Positions 1-8,285 are shown, numbered from the stretch's first letter. The stretch is 12,500 bases of DNA from Penaeus vannamei (GCF_042767895.1 NC_091559.1:8740876-8753375); one strand, 5' to 3'. Notes: generated by a model from the letters alone, not told the origin. Translations and numbers: made by a program.

Positions 1-1160
1 AGCAAAAGGGTAAATATTTTCTCTTCATATTTGGATATTCTTTCAAATAATTTAAAAGTAATTTTGCGTTCAGCCGAGGGCTTTCACAAGATCAAACGAA
101 TAGGAAGTTAGTACTGTAAGGGGAGCGAAGCCACACATTTTCGTTTCCGGTTACAAGTTATAAACATGAACGGAAAATATCTGAGTATGATTTAGCACGA
201 ATGATCCTTATTCAGCCACTTGTTAGGAAGATAAAACTTGTAAGAACTGGCGTCGGGAATGCATGTGACCCCACAGGGAAAGGAAGGATGTTTTCATCGA
301 ATGTTAACCCTGACGAAACATTTGAACGCATTGCCTTGGATATCGATCTTACGTAAACACAAAGTTGACTTCCCTAAATCTGAGACTAATATTGAAGTGG
401 CCACGAAATGGTTACGAAGAGAAAGTAGCGAGTTGAAAAGTATCATATGAATTAGAAACAAAATGAAGGCGCATTTAAAAATTGAGCAGGAATCATCGGC
501 GATAACTAGGATGGTTGTCGAGGAATATGAGTTGAGCGAATGCAGTTATATAGACTCATGAGAACATTAAATCAGTGAGATGAATAGAGTAATAGAGGGA
601 TTTAATAAAACATAGATATGAAATAAGAGAAATATGTACTTGTAATCGAGGAATATATTAATACCTTATTACTGCTGACTTCTTTAACCAAAACATTCAA
701 CAAAATTAAACTTGCAAACAAGAGTGGTAACACCTGTAAGTAAACTTTGATTCAATGGTAATTTCGAAATACGTATTTTAATGGCAATATCGATTTGGAG
801 GTCTGTGAAGAGTATTGATAATGATAATGGTAACAGCAGCAGGCACGCCAACAAAAGAAATACAAAAATGGAAAGGAAAAGAAGCTAGTACTTCATATTT
901 TTCCAGGATTTCTCTTTATCTTAAAACTTAGTTGTATGAGGATGAATGGTAGGTTGATTTTTTTTTTTACTGTATATATTAGGAAAATATTTTTTGAAGG
1001 AGCCAAGAAAGAGGTATTTAAAAAGGTTGGTAACTTTATTTTAATTTTTAAAGATTGGACATATTTCAATAATATTTAATATATCTTTCTCTAAGTGAAA
1101 GTACACACACATACACACAGGTAGGTAACATTACACAAACAAATGTAATATGTTTTCTAA
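1..1160. other. AT-rich non-coding DNA, no gene seen
   Basis: This stretch has ordinary complexity and shows no match to any repeat module found elsewhere in the window. The longest open frame, at 259-450 on the + strand (63 codons), has no recognisable motif and no clear splice signals around it. A short impure CA run lies near 1102-1121 and a T-run near 958-968. It may be unique intergenic or intronic DNA, or an old repeat too diverged to recognise by eye. Confidence 0.5.
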
Positions 1161-1203
1161 AAGCTACTATATAAATATTGTTAAATTTATCAATGCTTCA
1201 GAT

Positions 1204-1274
1204 GTTCCCGTGGTGTAGTGGTTAGCACGGTCGCCTCCAACGCGACAGACTCGGGTTCGATCCCCGACGGATAC
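1204..1274 (+). tRNA. tRNA-like gene, CCA anticodon, probably tRNA-derived repeat or pseudogene
   Basis: A 71-nt cloverleaf can be drawn. The D-arm region contains a good A box (TGGTGTAGTGG). The anticodon stem GTCGC/GCGAC at 1230-1234 and 1242-1246 is perfect around the loop CTCCAAC, giving anticodon CCA at 1237-1239. The T stem TCGGG/CCCGA is perfect around TTCGATC and supplies the B box. The acceptor stem is imperfect: positions 3-70 and 4-69 do not pair. A TTTT at 1289-1292, 15 nt downstream, could terminate RNA polymerase III. CCA would read Trp codons, but the body resembles invertebrate tRNA-Val rather than tRNA-Trp as I know them. A close relative lies at 8739-8809 on the other strand with a different anticodon, which favours a tRNA-derived repeat family over a working tRNA gene. 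Confidence 0.5.
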
Positions 1275-1288
1275 TAGAAAGCAACAAA

Positions 1289-1292
1289 TTTT
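1289..1292 (+). terminator. Possible RNA polymerase III T4 terminator
   Basis: This is the first run of four T residues after the tRNA-like sequence ending at 1274. It stands at the same distance (15 nt) as the corresponding run after the second cloverleaf at 8739-8809. Such runs are frequent in AT-rich DNA, so the function is only inferred. Confidence 0.3.
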
Positions 1293-1629
1293 ATGCTTGA
1301 ATTTGTTTACAGCTCTACCTACCTACCTACCGTTCCATATATCTTTCTACTACTGTTTCTATTCCTTTCTCCGGTGTTTACAGTGCGAAGGAGTATGAAG
1401 GAATTGGAGTATTTTAATTATTATTTTTCTTTTTTGCTTGGGTCTTTGTTAGTATTTATGCACGTTTTCGTAATTTTGCTGTTATTCCTCACATAATCAT
1501 GTCATTGTATTAGTAATACGAGAAACAAAGAATGGGAGGAGGAAGAGGACGAACAAGTGTTGAAAAGAAAGAAATAAAATGAAGACAGTAGGAAAGGTGT
1601 AAGGAAGGATAGCGGCAAAAGAAGCAAAC
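1293..1629. other. Non-coding spacer, no gene seen
   Basis: AT-rich sequence opens with a small TACC-type repeat near 1316-1331 and becomes purine-rich after 1530. The short open frames on both strands here are low in complexity (runs of F, L, S and I), show no known motif, and are not supported as genes. The end of this spacer runs into the left arm of the foldback at 1630. Confidence 0.5.
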
Positions 1630-1693
1630 ATACACAAATAAATGCACAGCAGGGGAAAACTGATTGCAACCTGCTGTGCATTCATTTGTGTAT
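1630..1693. repeat. Foldback: head-to-head U modules forming a 24-bp hairpin
   Basis: Bases 1630-1653 are the reverse complement of 1670-1693 with a single mismatch (1640 against 1683), around a 16-nt loop at 1654-1669. The left arm plus loop reads as U in reverse orientation, with the core CAGGGGAAAACTGATTGC. The right arm continues as U in forward orientation. It is therefore an inverted junction of two U copies in which the forward copy lacks its first ~18 bases. A foldback template switch would explain this; that is an inference. Confidence 0.8.
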
Positions 1694-1945
1694 TTGTTTT
1701 TACGTGTGCGTGTGGGCCATGTGCAACTCATGATAGGTCATTCAAAATTCCTCCATATTTTCCTGTTAAAAATAAGCCTCATCCTGTTTTGTTCGCCTTT
1801 CTCTAAAAGAGCTTATTTTGGCGAGAAATAATTTCGAGGATTATAGTCCGAAACAGCTGTCGAGTATAGAATAGGATCTTTAACCTGAAGCACTCAGATA
1901 GCGCTTATCTCCGCGATAAAAATCAAACAAGAAAAATTTAGAAAC
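1670..1945 (+). repeat. Composite repeat, modules U-V-W (forward)
   Basis: U occupies about 1670-1738 and contains GTGTGGGCCATGTGCAACTC. V spans about 1755-1872 with TTTTCCTGTTAAAAA and GAGCTTATTTTGGCGAG. W spans about 1873-1945 with AACCTGAAGCACTCAGATAG and TATCTCCGCGATAA. The same order can be read on the opposite strand from 11265 down to 11060, although V there is internally shortened. V aligns readily by eye with 2296-2400. There is no coding potential. This is an interspersed repeat that I do not recognise by name. Confidence 0.8.
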
Positions 1946-2181
1946 GACCTTATAATTGCAAAAATGAGAAAAAAGTGAAAGTAGATATTGTGTCAAAATA
2001 CGGTAAATATGCGAAAGACTGAAAAATTACGGAATAAATAAATACAAAAAAACTGCGCTAATAAAACCGAAAATAAAGCGAAGAAAAGTGAAAACAAAGA
2101 AGCGTGAAAATGAGATAAAGCGAAAGTATAAAATGCATCTAAAGTGCGACAAAAATAAAAGAATGATAATGATAATAGAAA
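1946..2181 (+). repeat. Composite repeat, module X (A-rich, forward)
   Basis: This A-rich stretch of short degenerate units (GTGAAA, GCGAAAG, AATAAATAAATACA) matches the reverse complement of 9780-10095. Shared landmarks include ACGACCTTATAATT against ACGACCCTATAATT, GGTAAATATGCGAAAG, and AATAAATAAATACA followed by an AAAACTG.GC motif. A weaker match lies at 4865-5080. It ends in an ATA-rich run directly before the next U copy. Confidence 0.75.
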
Positions 2182-2402
2182 CAAGCCCCGGTTGCAGTCC
2201 GTTTTCCCCTGCTTTCTATTTATATGTCTATGTGCTTGTATGATGTGTGCGTGTGGGCCATGTGCAACTCATGGTAAGTCAATAACAACGCTACCATTTT
2301 TCCTGTTAAAAACAAGACCTCATTCTGTTTTGTTTGGCTTTCACTAAAATAGCTTATTTTGGCAAGAAATATTTGCAGCAGTCGAGTTTAGAATACGGGC
2401 AT
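2182..2402 (+). repeat. Composite repeat, second U-V copy (forward)
   Basis: The copy opens with CCCCGGTTGCAGTCCG, runs through GTGTGGGCCATGTGCAACTC, and continues with V landmarks TTTTTCCTGTTAAAAAC, CCTCATTCTGTTTTGTTTGG and AATAGCTTATTTTGGCAAG. Because it follows X at 1946-2181, the series is U-V-W-X-U-V. V breaks off near 2400 where another repeat has entered. Comparison with 4180-4200 and 10590-10620 shows that V should continue directly into Y. Confidence 0.8.
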
Positions 2403-2630
2403 TTAGCGCATACCTCAGCCAAGGCAATAGGGTCACTGTTGCATTAAAACTACTCACAAAGAATTTCATAAAACTCACCTTTCTCAAGTACACGGTATGA
2501 CGTCCGTAAACATGCCCTCCTCGGCGGAGGCGAGCCGAAAGGGGTGCGATGCAATCATTAAAAAAATCCTGAATCAGGATTACGATCGGGATCACCACCA
2601 AAATGTAATGGACTCTAAAGTATGTAAGGC

Positions 2631-2671
<41 letters not shown>

Positions 2672-2680
2672 CACACACAC

Positions 2681-2755
<75 letters not shown>

Positions 2756-2841
2756 GAAAAAAATCATGACCATTGGAGTTATCCCGCAAACCAACGACCG
2801 CACGAACAAATGGACAGACAAACAAACGCGGCCAAAACATC
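2403..2841 (+). mobile_element. Diverged interspersed repeat inserted between V and Y
   Basis: V stops near 2400 and its continuation (Y) resumes at about 2842. In the copies at 4105-4200 and 10540-10640 these two modules are adjacent, so the intervening 440 bp looks like an insertion. It carries CGATCGGGATCACCACCAAA at 2583-2602 and, toward the right end, GAGTTATCC near 2777 and GACAAACAAACGCGGCC near 2817. I know this combination as a very common invertebrate interspersed repeat that often ends in a CCTCCTTGGCGGAGG-type motif. A related motif, CCTCCTCGGCGGAGG, lies at about 2516-2530, and CCTCAGCCAAGGC near the left edge. No open frame or clear target-site duplication can be assigned. Its class is uncertain. 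Confidence 0.55.
2633..2752 (+). repeat. (CA)n microsatellite, about 120 bp
   Basis: Sixty dinucleotide units of AC have interruptions near 2663-2668 and 2685. The array sits inside the repeat at 2403-2841, where the middle of that family would be expected. Long open frames in several frames here (Thr-His and Cys-Val runs) are artefacts of the array. Confidence 0.97.
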
Positions 2842-3110
2842 AGATGGCTCGTCAGCTGCCTTGACCGACGTAAGAACTGCGATAACGAAGTGACTTCGAA
2901 CTGATGGGGGACTTTTCTGTGCTTATGATCTAAATCGAGACGTCAATTATTTATTTTCCGAGTTTGAAAATCATTCTTATTTGACACTTTTAAAATCATT
3001 ATCATGGTACTGTTTAATACCATCCCCACCCATTATTTCCGTCATTGTCGCATCATCGTCATATAATCACTATGGGTATCATCATATCACACACTGGCAA
3101 AGAAGTATAA
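2842..3110 (+). repeat. Composite repeat, modules Y-Z (forward)
   Basis: Y occupies about 2842-2940. Its core at 2878-2895 is the reverse complement of AGTCACTTCGTTATCGCA, found unchanged at 4136-4153 and 10540-10557. Both of those copies also share CTGACGAGCCATC, here inverted near 2843-2855. Z follows at about 2990-3110 and contains CCATTATTTCCGTCATTGTC and CGTCATATAATCA, matching the reverse complement of 12265-12330. The Z copy grades into the triplet tract that begins at 3110. Confidence 0.7.
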
Positions 3111-3957
3111 AATTATTATCATGTTAATCATCATTTTTATTGCTACCATAATAATTTTCATCACTATTATTATTACAATTATCTTTACTATTGTTATTAT
3201 AATTTCATTTATATTTATATTATAATTTTGGTTATTATTATTACTATTACCATTACCACAATACTATTACCTCTATTATCATCATAACTATTATCATATT
3301 TTTTAATCACTAATACTATTAGTATCATTGTAATAATTATTACCATTATCATTACTATCATTATTTGATCATCATTATCATTATTGTTATTAGTGTGATT
3401 AATTTCTCGTCTATCATTATTATCATATATGTATTACTGTTATTATAATCACCTTTGCTGTCATTATTATCACTATTATTATGATTAATAATATCATGAA
3501 TATCATAAGACCTATAATTTTAATCATCATTTTAGTGTTATTGTTATGATTATAATTATTATTACTACAATTATCATTACTATCATTATTGTTATTAAAA
3601 TTTCGACCATTATCATTATTATTGTCATTATGCTTATTATTATTACTATTACCATTACTATTATACTATATTTTCTATTATTATCATGATTACTATTGTC
3701 ATTATCGTCATAATTAATATAATATTTTTTGTTATTATTATTACCATCAACATCATTGTAATCATTATTGCAATTATCATTATTGATTTCATTATTCAAT
3801 TTTCTTTGTTAATATTATTTTTTATATTAGTTCGAATTCTAACATTGTTATCATTATCATTTGTATTATCGTTTTCATCATCATAGCTGTCATTTTTATT
3901 ATTTTATTATTGTTTTAAGTATCTTCATAATTATTATTATTATTATTCTCTCCCCCT
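3110..3957 (+). repeat. Imperfect ATT/ATC triplet tract, about 850 bp
   Basis: An almost unbroken run of ATT, ATC, ACT and GTT triplets on the + strand is strongly strand-biased and heavily mutated. It starts at the ATC-rich module Z and ends in a short CT-rich stretch. Long isoleucine- and asparagine-rich frames across it reflect composition, not coding. Confidence 0.9.
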
Positions 3958-3983
3958 TCCCCTCCCCCCCCTCTCTCTCTATT
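3948..3983 (+). repeat. CT-rich tract
   Basis: A polypyrimidine run of C-blocks and CT repeats lies at the right edge of the triplet tract. It has no gene context. Confidence 0.8.
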
Positions 3984-4052
3984 TACCTATCTGAAGGCGA
4001 CAGCGGAGGAAGGGTCTCGGCAACATTTAAAAATTTCTGCGACATCACCCAT

Positions 4053-4100
4053 CGAGGGCCAACACGGCCGAGTGCTCCGAGCATCGGACTTGGATTCGGA
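4053..4100 (+). repeat. Truncated tRNA-derived SINE head (Ser/Leu type)
   Basis: The sequence GGCCGAGTG followed by GAGCATCGGACTTGG resembles the D arm and anticodon arm of tRNA-Ser or tRNA-Leu type SINE heads. The expected sequence GAGTGGTTAGAGC is altered to GAGTGCTCCGAGC. No B box follows; the sequence switches instead to module Y of the composite family at about 4105. It is therefore a 5' fragment of a SINE, distinct from the H head at 4647. The assignment rests on a short match. Confidence 0.5.
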
Positions 4101-4104
4101 AAAT

Positions 4105-4460
4105 AAATGACACGTCTTAAGTTAGATCAGTTTAAAGTCACTTCGTTATCGCAATTCTTACATCGGTCAAGGTGCCTGACGAGCCATCGGATTACAGACC
4201 ATGTTCTTTCCTCGACTGCTCGCAAAGATTTCTCTCCAAAATAAGTTATTAAAGAGGAAGCGAAAATAAGATAAAAGAAAATGAGGTTTTTATCTGACGT
4301 CCTGCAATGAAACAGGAAAAATGGTGATTTTTATTGACCTAACCGAAGTTGCAAAAGGCCTACGCGCACACGCATAGGTACACATACATAAATACTAACC
4401 AACAGGAACGACTTGTTTTCTCCATCAGGGCAATTTCCATGTCTTTCAAACTGACAATCT
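4105..4460 (-). repeat. Composite repeat, modules (P)-U-V-Y (reverse)
   Basis: Read on the + strand, Y runs from about 4105 to 4190 with the conserved core at 4136-4153. Diverged V follows (CTCGACTGCTCGCAAAGATT, then AAAATAAGTTATTA, then CAGGAAAAATGGTGATTTTT), and then a weak U with CACACGCATAGGTACACATA. Near 4437-4455 the stretch CCATGTCTTTCAAACTGA resembles the loop and one arm of hairpin P, as at 12053-12066, but the GC stem has decayed. The forward fragment begins immediately after, so the two copies meet head to head. Confidence 0.65.
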
Positions 4461-4469
4461 TATTTACTA

Positions 4470-4646
4470 TTGTTCATCATTATCATGCTAGAGCTTATTA
4501 CATTATCACACCCATTATCCTCAGCATCATTGTTATATAATCATCATCGATGACGCATCATCTCACACTCACTCATAGGTACACGCATTCACAGACAGGT
4601 TGCAGAAATACCTCTCCCAACCCAATTCTGTTGCCCCTCGACACCG
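4470..4646 (+). repeat. Composite repeat, module Z and pre-head spacer (forward)
   Basis: ATC-rich Z contains CACCCATTATCCTCAGCATC and is followed by GATGACGCATCATC. A short CA-rich spacer and CCTCTCCCAACCCAATTCTG lead into the tRNA-like head. The reverse complement of 12110-12330 has the same succession, with CCTCTCCTAACCCAATCCTG at the matching place. Confidence 0.65.
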
Positions 4647-4728
4647 TGGCCGAGAGGGTAAGGGCGCCAGATTCGAAACCCGCGATCGCGAGTTCGAATC
4701 TGCAAAAGGGAGCCAAAAGTGCTCCCTC
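4642..4728 (+). repeat. Module H, tRNA-Leu-like SINE head with A and B boxes
   Basis: The A box TGGCCGAGAGGG at 4647-4658 and the B box AGTTCGAATCT at 4691-4701 give the spacing of an internal RNA polymerase III promoter. GGCGCCAGA after the A box matches the usual tRNA-Leu D arm and anticodon stem. The anticodon arm itself is not recognisable. Immediately downstream a perfect 7-bp hairpin, AGGGAGC/GCTCCCT, lies at 4707-4713 and 4721-4727. A palindrome GGTTGCAACC follows at 4730-4739. The second copy at 12074-12137 lacks the B box and this hairpin. It is a SINE-type head, not a functional tRNA. Confidence 0.7.
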
Positions 4729-4741
4729 TGGTTGCAACCTC

Positions 4742-4774
4742 GCCCGGGGCTGAAAGACATGGAAAGCCCCGGGC
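4742..4774. repeat. Module P, perfect 10-bp GC-rich hairpin
   Basis: GCCCGGGGCT at 4742-4751 pairs exactly with AGCCCCGGGC at 4765-4774 around a 13-nt loop (4752-4764). The other copy, at 12041-12073, keeps both arms intact and the same loop length. In DNA this AT-rich, preservation of an all-but-one GC stem suggests either a young element or a structural role in its RNA. It is not followed by a T-run, so it is not a bacterial-style terminator. Confidence 0.85.
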
Positions 4775-5080
4775 ACAAAAATTACAAGACGCCCGCCGAT
4801 TGCAATCAGTTTTTCCCTCTTGTGTATTTTTATGTGTGTAGGACAGCAACACAAGCCTTAACTTATATAAGCCTCAAGAGTGTGATAAAAATTCGAATAA
4901 GAATTATGAAGAGAAACGTCCCAATAATTAGAAAATATAGGCGAGTAAGAAAAAAAGTAAGAAAGGGTCGAAATCCATAAAATATGCGAAACAAAAAACA
5001 CAGGAAACAGCTCTATTTTCTACAAAGAAAATAAAGCGAATACAAGTGAAAAGAAGGAAACGTGTTAAATGAAAAAATCG
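4775..5080 (+). repeat. Composite repeat, modules U-X (forward)
   Basis: U begins near 4795 with TTGCAATCAGTTTTTCCCTC and TGTGTATTTTTATGTGTG, then breaks off near 4840 without the usual GGGCCATGTGCAACTC. X-like A-rich sequence follows; GAAAATAAAGCGAATACAAG near 5028 matches GAAAATAAAGCGAAGAAAAG near 2070. V, W and Y are absent, so this copy is internally deleted or ends in an alternative way. Confidence 0.6.
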
Positions 5081-5514
5081 ATAGTAACCCTCGCTATTCC
5101 GATATCATATTTTTATCGTTTTCTCTGCAGATTCCATCATGATTCGTTTCCTTCCAGGATAATAGATATGGTGAAGATAATTAAAACAGTATGATGAGGA
5201 GGAAAAAACTCAGAGAAAGGATAACTTAGAAGGGTTAGAAAAAATAGAAAGAAAAAAAAAGCCGAAAAATGGAAATTAACGATGAGGTAAACGAAGGAAT
5301 AAAAAAAAGAGAGAGAATTAAAAGAAAAGAAAACTAAACTTTAGGCCGAAATAGCGCCAATGCCTCCGAGCATCCCCTCCCCCCCTCCTCTCTTTATCTC
5401 CTCCCTCTCTCTCTCTCGTTTTGATTTGTTTTCTTTTTATATCTCTTCGCTAATGTTTATTTACTTTTACTGTGGTTATATTTTTGCTTTCATAAAATGA
5501 CTTCATTGTTCTGG
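5081..5514. other. Non-coding spacer with a CT-rich tract
   Basis: This spacer is A-rich to 5340, then holds a polypyrimidine run at about 5373-5420 (C7 and CT repeats) and T-rich sequence to 5514. No coding frame, RNA gene or module of the composite family was recognised. Confidence 0.5.
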
Positions 5515-5851
5515 GTCTACTTTCAGAAAAAGGCATAACAGTGCGAGAAAGACGGAAACGGAGATGATAGATGGAAAGGAAGAGAAAGATAAGGAAAAAG
5601 AAAGACGCGAAGGATAAAGACGAAAATACCAATAACGCCAATAATCGCAATAACAGAGGTAAGGGCGATCAGATGAAAGGAGGCAAATAAACAAAGATAA
5701 TAAAGATCTGTAATAGCACTTGTAATGCTAGTAATAGCAATAAATGTGACTATCAACGCTAGCAATCGTGATAGTATTAGCGATGATCTGAGTTGTGAGA
5801 CGCATCACCTTTGCACGCCCTTGAAATAGCTATATCTATCTATTACATAAC
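5515..5851 (+). repeat. Unclassified ~340-bp direct repeat, copy 1
   Basis: The sequence from CTACTTTCAGAA to ATTACATAAC is repeated at 9397-9742 in the same orientation. Landmarks shared exactly include AGAAAGACGGAAACGGAGAT, AAAGACGCGAAGGATAAAGA and GGTAAGGGCGATCAGA. Flanking sequences differ, so it is an interspersed repeat and not part of a larger duplication. No terminal repeats, tail or coding motif identify its class. The reverse-strand frames through both copies differ mostly at amino-acid-changing positions, which argues against coding. Confidence 0.8.
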
Positions 5852-6394
5852 TCGGATAAACAGGTTCATGATAGAAAATGATAGCTTTAATATGCAGATG
5901 CTACCCGGCTACTATTGTGTTAACGTTTTACTTTTATAAGAATCTATCTATTACACAAATAATAATAACAATAATAATGGACGAGGTTATGCACAGATCA
6001 CCGTATATGTCGAAGGAAATCAGATTTGTCTTTAAACACATTTGTAACACAACATTGTCATCATCATCATTATTAGCATCATTGTTCTCTTTTTCGGCCT
6101 TTGCATACTTGGCGACTCCGATGACATGCGATTTGTTATTCTGTTCAAATGCAATTGTTACGGAATCACTTTTCTTGATCGCCGAAGCCAAGGAACGAGC
6201 GAGGATTCGGAAAAGGCTTGTTCATCTTCTGCGAGAACAGCTGTTCTTCATTTGCTTGATTCTCCTCCGTTCCTTTTTCCTTTTCTTATTTCAGTTTTTG
6301 AATGCAGGGATGTTTATCATTCTCTCTTTCTGTCTTCCTCGATGCCTGTATTTATTTCGCTTTGTCCATCCCTCTGTCTGTGTCTCTGTCTCTG
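5852..6394. other. Non-coding or unrecognised DNA, no supported gene
   Basis: An open frame beginning at 5878 (+) remains open to 6822, but its second half is a CT tract and a TAA tract. A reverse frame over 5934-6227 is also open for about 100 codons, without an ATG. Neither shows a known domain. GC content around 6100-6250 is somewhat higher than the surroundings, so an old exon cannot be excluded. Confidence 0.35.
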
Positions 6395-6505
6395 CATTTA
6401 TATGTCTCTCTCTCTCTCTCCCTCTCTCTCCGTCTCCCTCTCCCCCCCCCCCTCTCTCTCCGGCTCCCTCTCCCCTCCTCTCTCTTTCTCGCTGCCTCCC
6501 CCCCC
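6395..6505 (+). repeat. CT-rich polypyrimidine tract
   Basis: Runs of CT repeats, C8-9 blocks and CCG/CTC variants, about 110 bp, are nearly free of purines on the + strand. The frame-independent Ser/Leu/Pro coding it gives is an artefact. Confidence 0.9.
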
Positions 6506-6542
6506 TGAATGATAGGTGCGAGTCAAAGGAGGGAGAGAATGT

Positions 6543-6585
6543 TGTGATAATGATAATAATAATAACAATAATGATAATAATAATG

Positions 6586-6623
<38 letters not shown>

Positions 6624-6745
6624 TATAATAATAATAGTAATAACAAAAAAAATAATAGTAATAATGATAAAAATTATAATTATGAAAATTATAATAGCAA
6701 TGGTATTAATAGCAATAATAATAATAATAAAAGTAATAATAATGC
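6543..6745 (+). repeat. (TAA)n-type triplet microsatellite
   Basis: About 200 bp of ATA/TAA triplets carry substitutions to ATG, ACA, AGT and a short A-run near 6645. It gives Ile- and Asn-only frames in different registers. Confidence 0.92.
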
Positions 6746-6910
6746 AAAAAGAAGAGAAAAAAAAATATGAGAACAAGTCAAATCGATCTGATCCAGAGAA
6801 ACAAAAATACAAAAGCATTTGAAATATGAGCAAACGCATCTTAACATGTCCGTGCGTCAGTGTTTGTGAACAATTAAACATAAACGAACTCCATTTTTAT
6901 GAAAGCGTAT

Positions 6911-6957
6911 GTGTGTCGGTTAAAACCGTAGACCCGGGTTCGATTCCCGGCGGAAGG
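6911..6957 (+). pseudogene. tRNA-like fragment without an anticodon arm
   Basis: The T arm is perfect: CCGGG at 6934-6938, loop TTCGATT, CCCGG at 6946-6950, giving an excellent B box. Upstream, GTGTGTCGGTTAAAACCGT resembles the D-arm region of the cloverleaves at 1204 and 8809 (GTGTAGTGGTTAGCACGGT), but the anticodon arm is missing and the A box is degraded. It looks like an internally deleted member of the same tRNA-derived family. Confidence 0.55.
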
Positions 6958-7849
6958 TATGTACATAAATAATTTTCTTTTTCCTTTTCGCATTCTTTTT
7001 CTTGACATGTAGACAAAACTTGCAGTTTATAACGCAAGTTCCCACAAAGAATAAATCTTTAAAATCAACTGAAACAGAAGCATGATCAGCCGTGGAACAG
7101 CGATCGTTTGCAGTGCAACAAGATGACTTGCAAATTGTTCACCAGCATCGGTAAAGTCCAGGAATTTAAAATCTAGATTTGTCTTTCAGAATCAGGGGAG
7201 GGCGGGTGAATTGGGTGAACAATGTGATGTTCAATTTACACGGGGAAACACACGATTCATATTGATGAACAAACATAAAGAATCCTTTTCCCAGACATCT
7301 TCGTACCACGATATTTATCTTCTCTCTTCATCGATTCGTCTCTCTCTCTTTCGAAATATTAATGATAATAATCATGGTGATAAAGATCATGAAAATGAAG
7401 AGATCACAATAACAAAAACAATTGTAAAAATGAAAACCATAACAAAACTGCACAGATTTGATAAGTAGTTGACATACAGGTGGGAAACTACATAAAACAG
7501 CAACAGAATCATAAAGAGAATATATAAATCATTATCATCCGAGTGCTTATTTAATCACCACCCATCATTATCAGTGCCATAAACGCTCGAAATTGTTTAA
7601 AAAAACACTTGATCGAGCCGCTGCAAGTTCTTGTAAAATTCAGTTGCCGCAATATACAATTCTGCAATAGACTGTAAACTCGAGCAAGTATCAAACACCG
7701 AATGTTAACTCTTTTCTCGTTCGTATTTGTAGTCGAAAGTTAAGCGAAAAGTGACAGCAGTGAATTGCCATTAAACGTCAGCTAGCAACTGATACGCACA
7801 TATTCCCATCATCTTGATGTGAATTTGCTGGTGTTTAGCGAGGATGAAA
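6958..7849. other. Non-repetitive AT-rich DNA upstream of the CpG-dense block
   Basis: No match to the repeat modules was seen. An open frame at 7211-7468 (85 codons) is rich in S, N, K and T, shows no motif and is not supported as a gene. A TATATAAAT lies at about 7519-7527, and a pyrimidine-rich stretch followed by TTTGTAG near 7712-7731 could act as a splice acceptor. Both may be chance. Confidence 0.4.
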
Positions 7850-7956
7850 CGCGCTCGGGCGGCGCCTTCGCTGGAACCTCCTCCTGTTGCGTCAACTTCG
7901 CTGCACTCGTGGCCAGGGCGGCTCCGTCTCACGCCCGTCCCTTCCGGAGCTTCTGG
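7850..7956. other. CpG-dense, 70% GC block; possible exon or promoter fragment
   Basis: By hand count 75 of 107 bases are G or C and there are 14 CpG dinucleotides, against AT-rich, CpG-poor flanks. All three + frames and one - frame are open through it. The + frame starting at the ATG at 7844 has A at position -3 and gives about 50 residues (MKRARAAPSLEPPP...), ending near 8000. A possible splice donor, AAG|GTAATA, lies at 8053/8054, but only the frame without a start codon reaches it. No domain is recognised. Exon, unmethylated regulatory DNA and a fragment of transferred sequence are all possible. Confidence 0.4.
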
Positions 7957-8285
7957 AATTGTTTTTCTTTGTTACCTTATATGGCATTTTTCGTGATCAT
8001 TTCTTAGCCAGTTTTGGTTTGCATAGCCCACCCCCTCTCTCTCCCTCCCTAAGGTAATATATTCATATTGATAATTAGTATCGGAATTTCCTTAATATGA
8101 TAATGTAATTTGATAATTTTGGTGAATTTCTCTAATCATCCGTTGATTTGTCTTTTCATGATATCTGTTTCCTTATTCCCGATGTTACCTTTCCCTAACA
8201 GCCCTAGGAATTCTCTTGTACTTTTGCTTCTCTTGCAATAATGTTTGTCGTTTTTGTCTCTCCCTTTATCCTTCTCTTTCATCCC

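Noticed and set aside
259..450. 63-codon frame ending in a WLRRESSELK-type segment, briefly considered as a transposase or coiled-coil remnant
   Set aside because: No catalytic motif or neighbouring homologous frame is present, no repeat copy exists in the window, and the length is within chance expectation.
2344..2840. Cys-Val and Thr-His repeat open frames around 2497-2840
   Set aside because: They are translations of the (CA)n array and its complement, and extend only into repeat sequence.
3527..3886. Asn/Ile-rich frames in 3527-3886
   Set aside because: They are translations of an ATT/ATC triplet tract.
4742..4774. GC hairpin as an intrinsic terminator
   Set aside because: No T-run follows either copy, and the context is a eukaryotic SINE-like element.
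4550..4980. Overlapping frames over the tRNA-like head on both strands
   Set aside because: They cover the H, P and U modules, which have SINE-type promoter boxes and hairpins. The GC-rich head simply lacks stops in several frames.
5523..5765. Reverse-strand open frame kept in both copies of the 340-bp repeat (also 9405-9653)
   Set aside because: Over about 150 aligned bases roughly twelve substitutions separate the copies and only about three are silent in this frame, so there is no sign of protein-level selection. The product is a low-complexity hydrophobic string.
5878..6822. Longest open frame in the window (314 codons, + strand)
   Set aside because: Its second half is a CT tract followed by a TAA tract that have no stops in this register. 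The first half has no known domain and overlaps another open frame on the reverse strand. A stop-free run of about 140 codons is not surprising in a window this size.
7519..7574. TATATAAAT with a downstream TCAGT as a core promoter for the CpG-dense block
   Set aside because: The spacing between the two motifs is about 50 bp, not the usual ~30, and both are common in AT-rich DNA.
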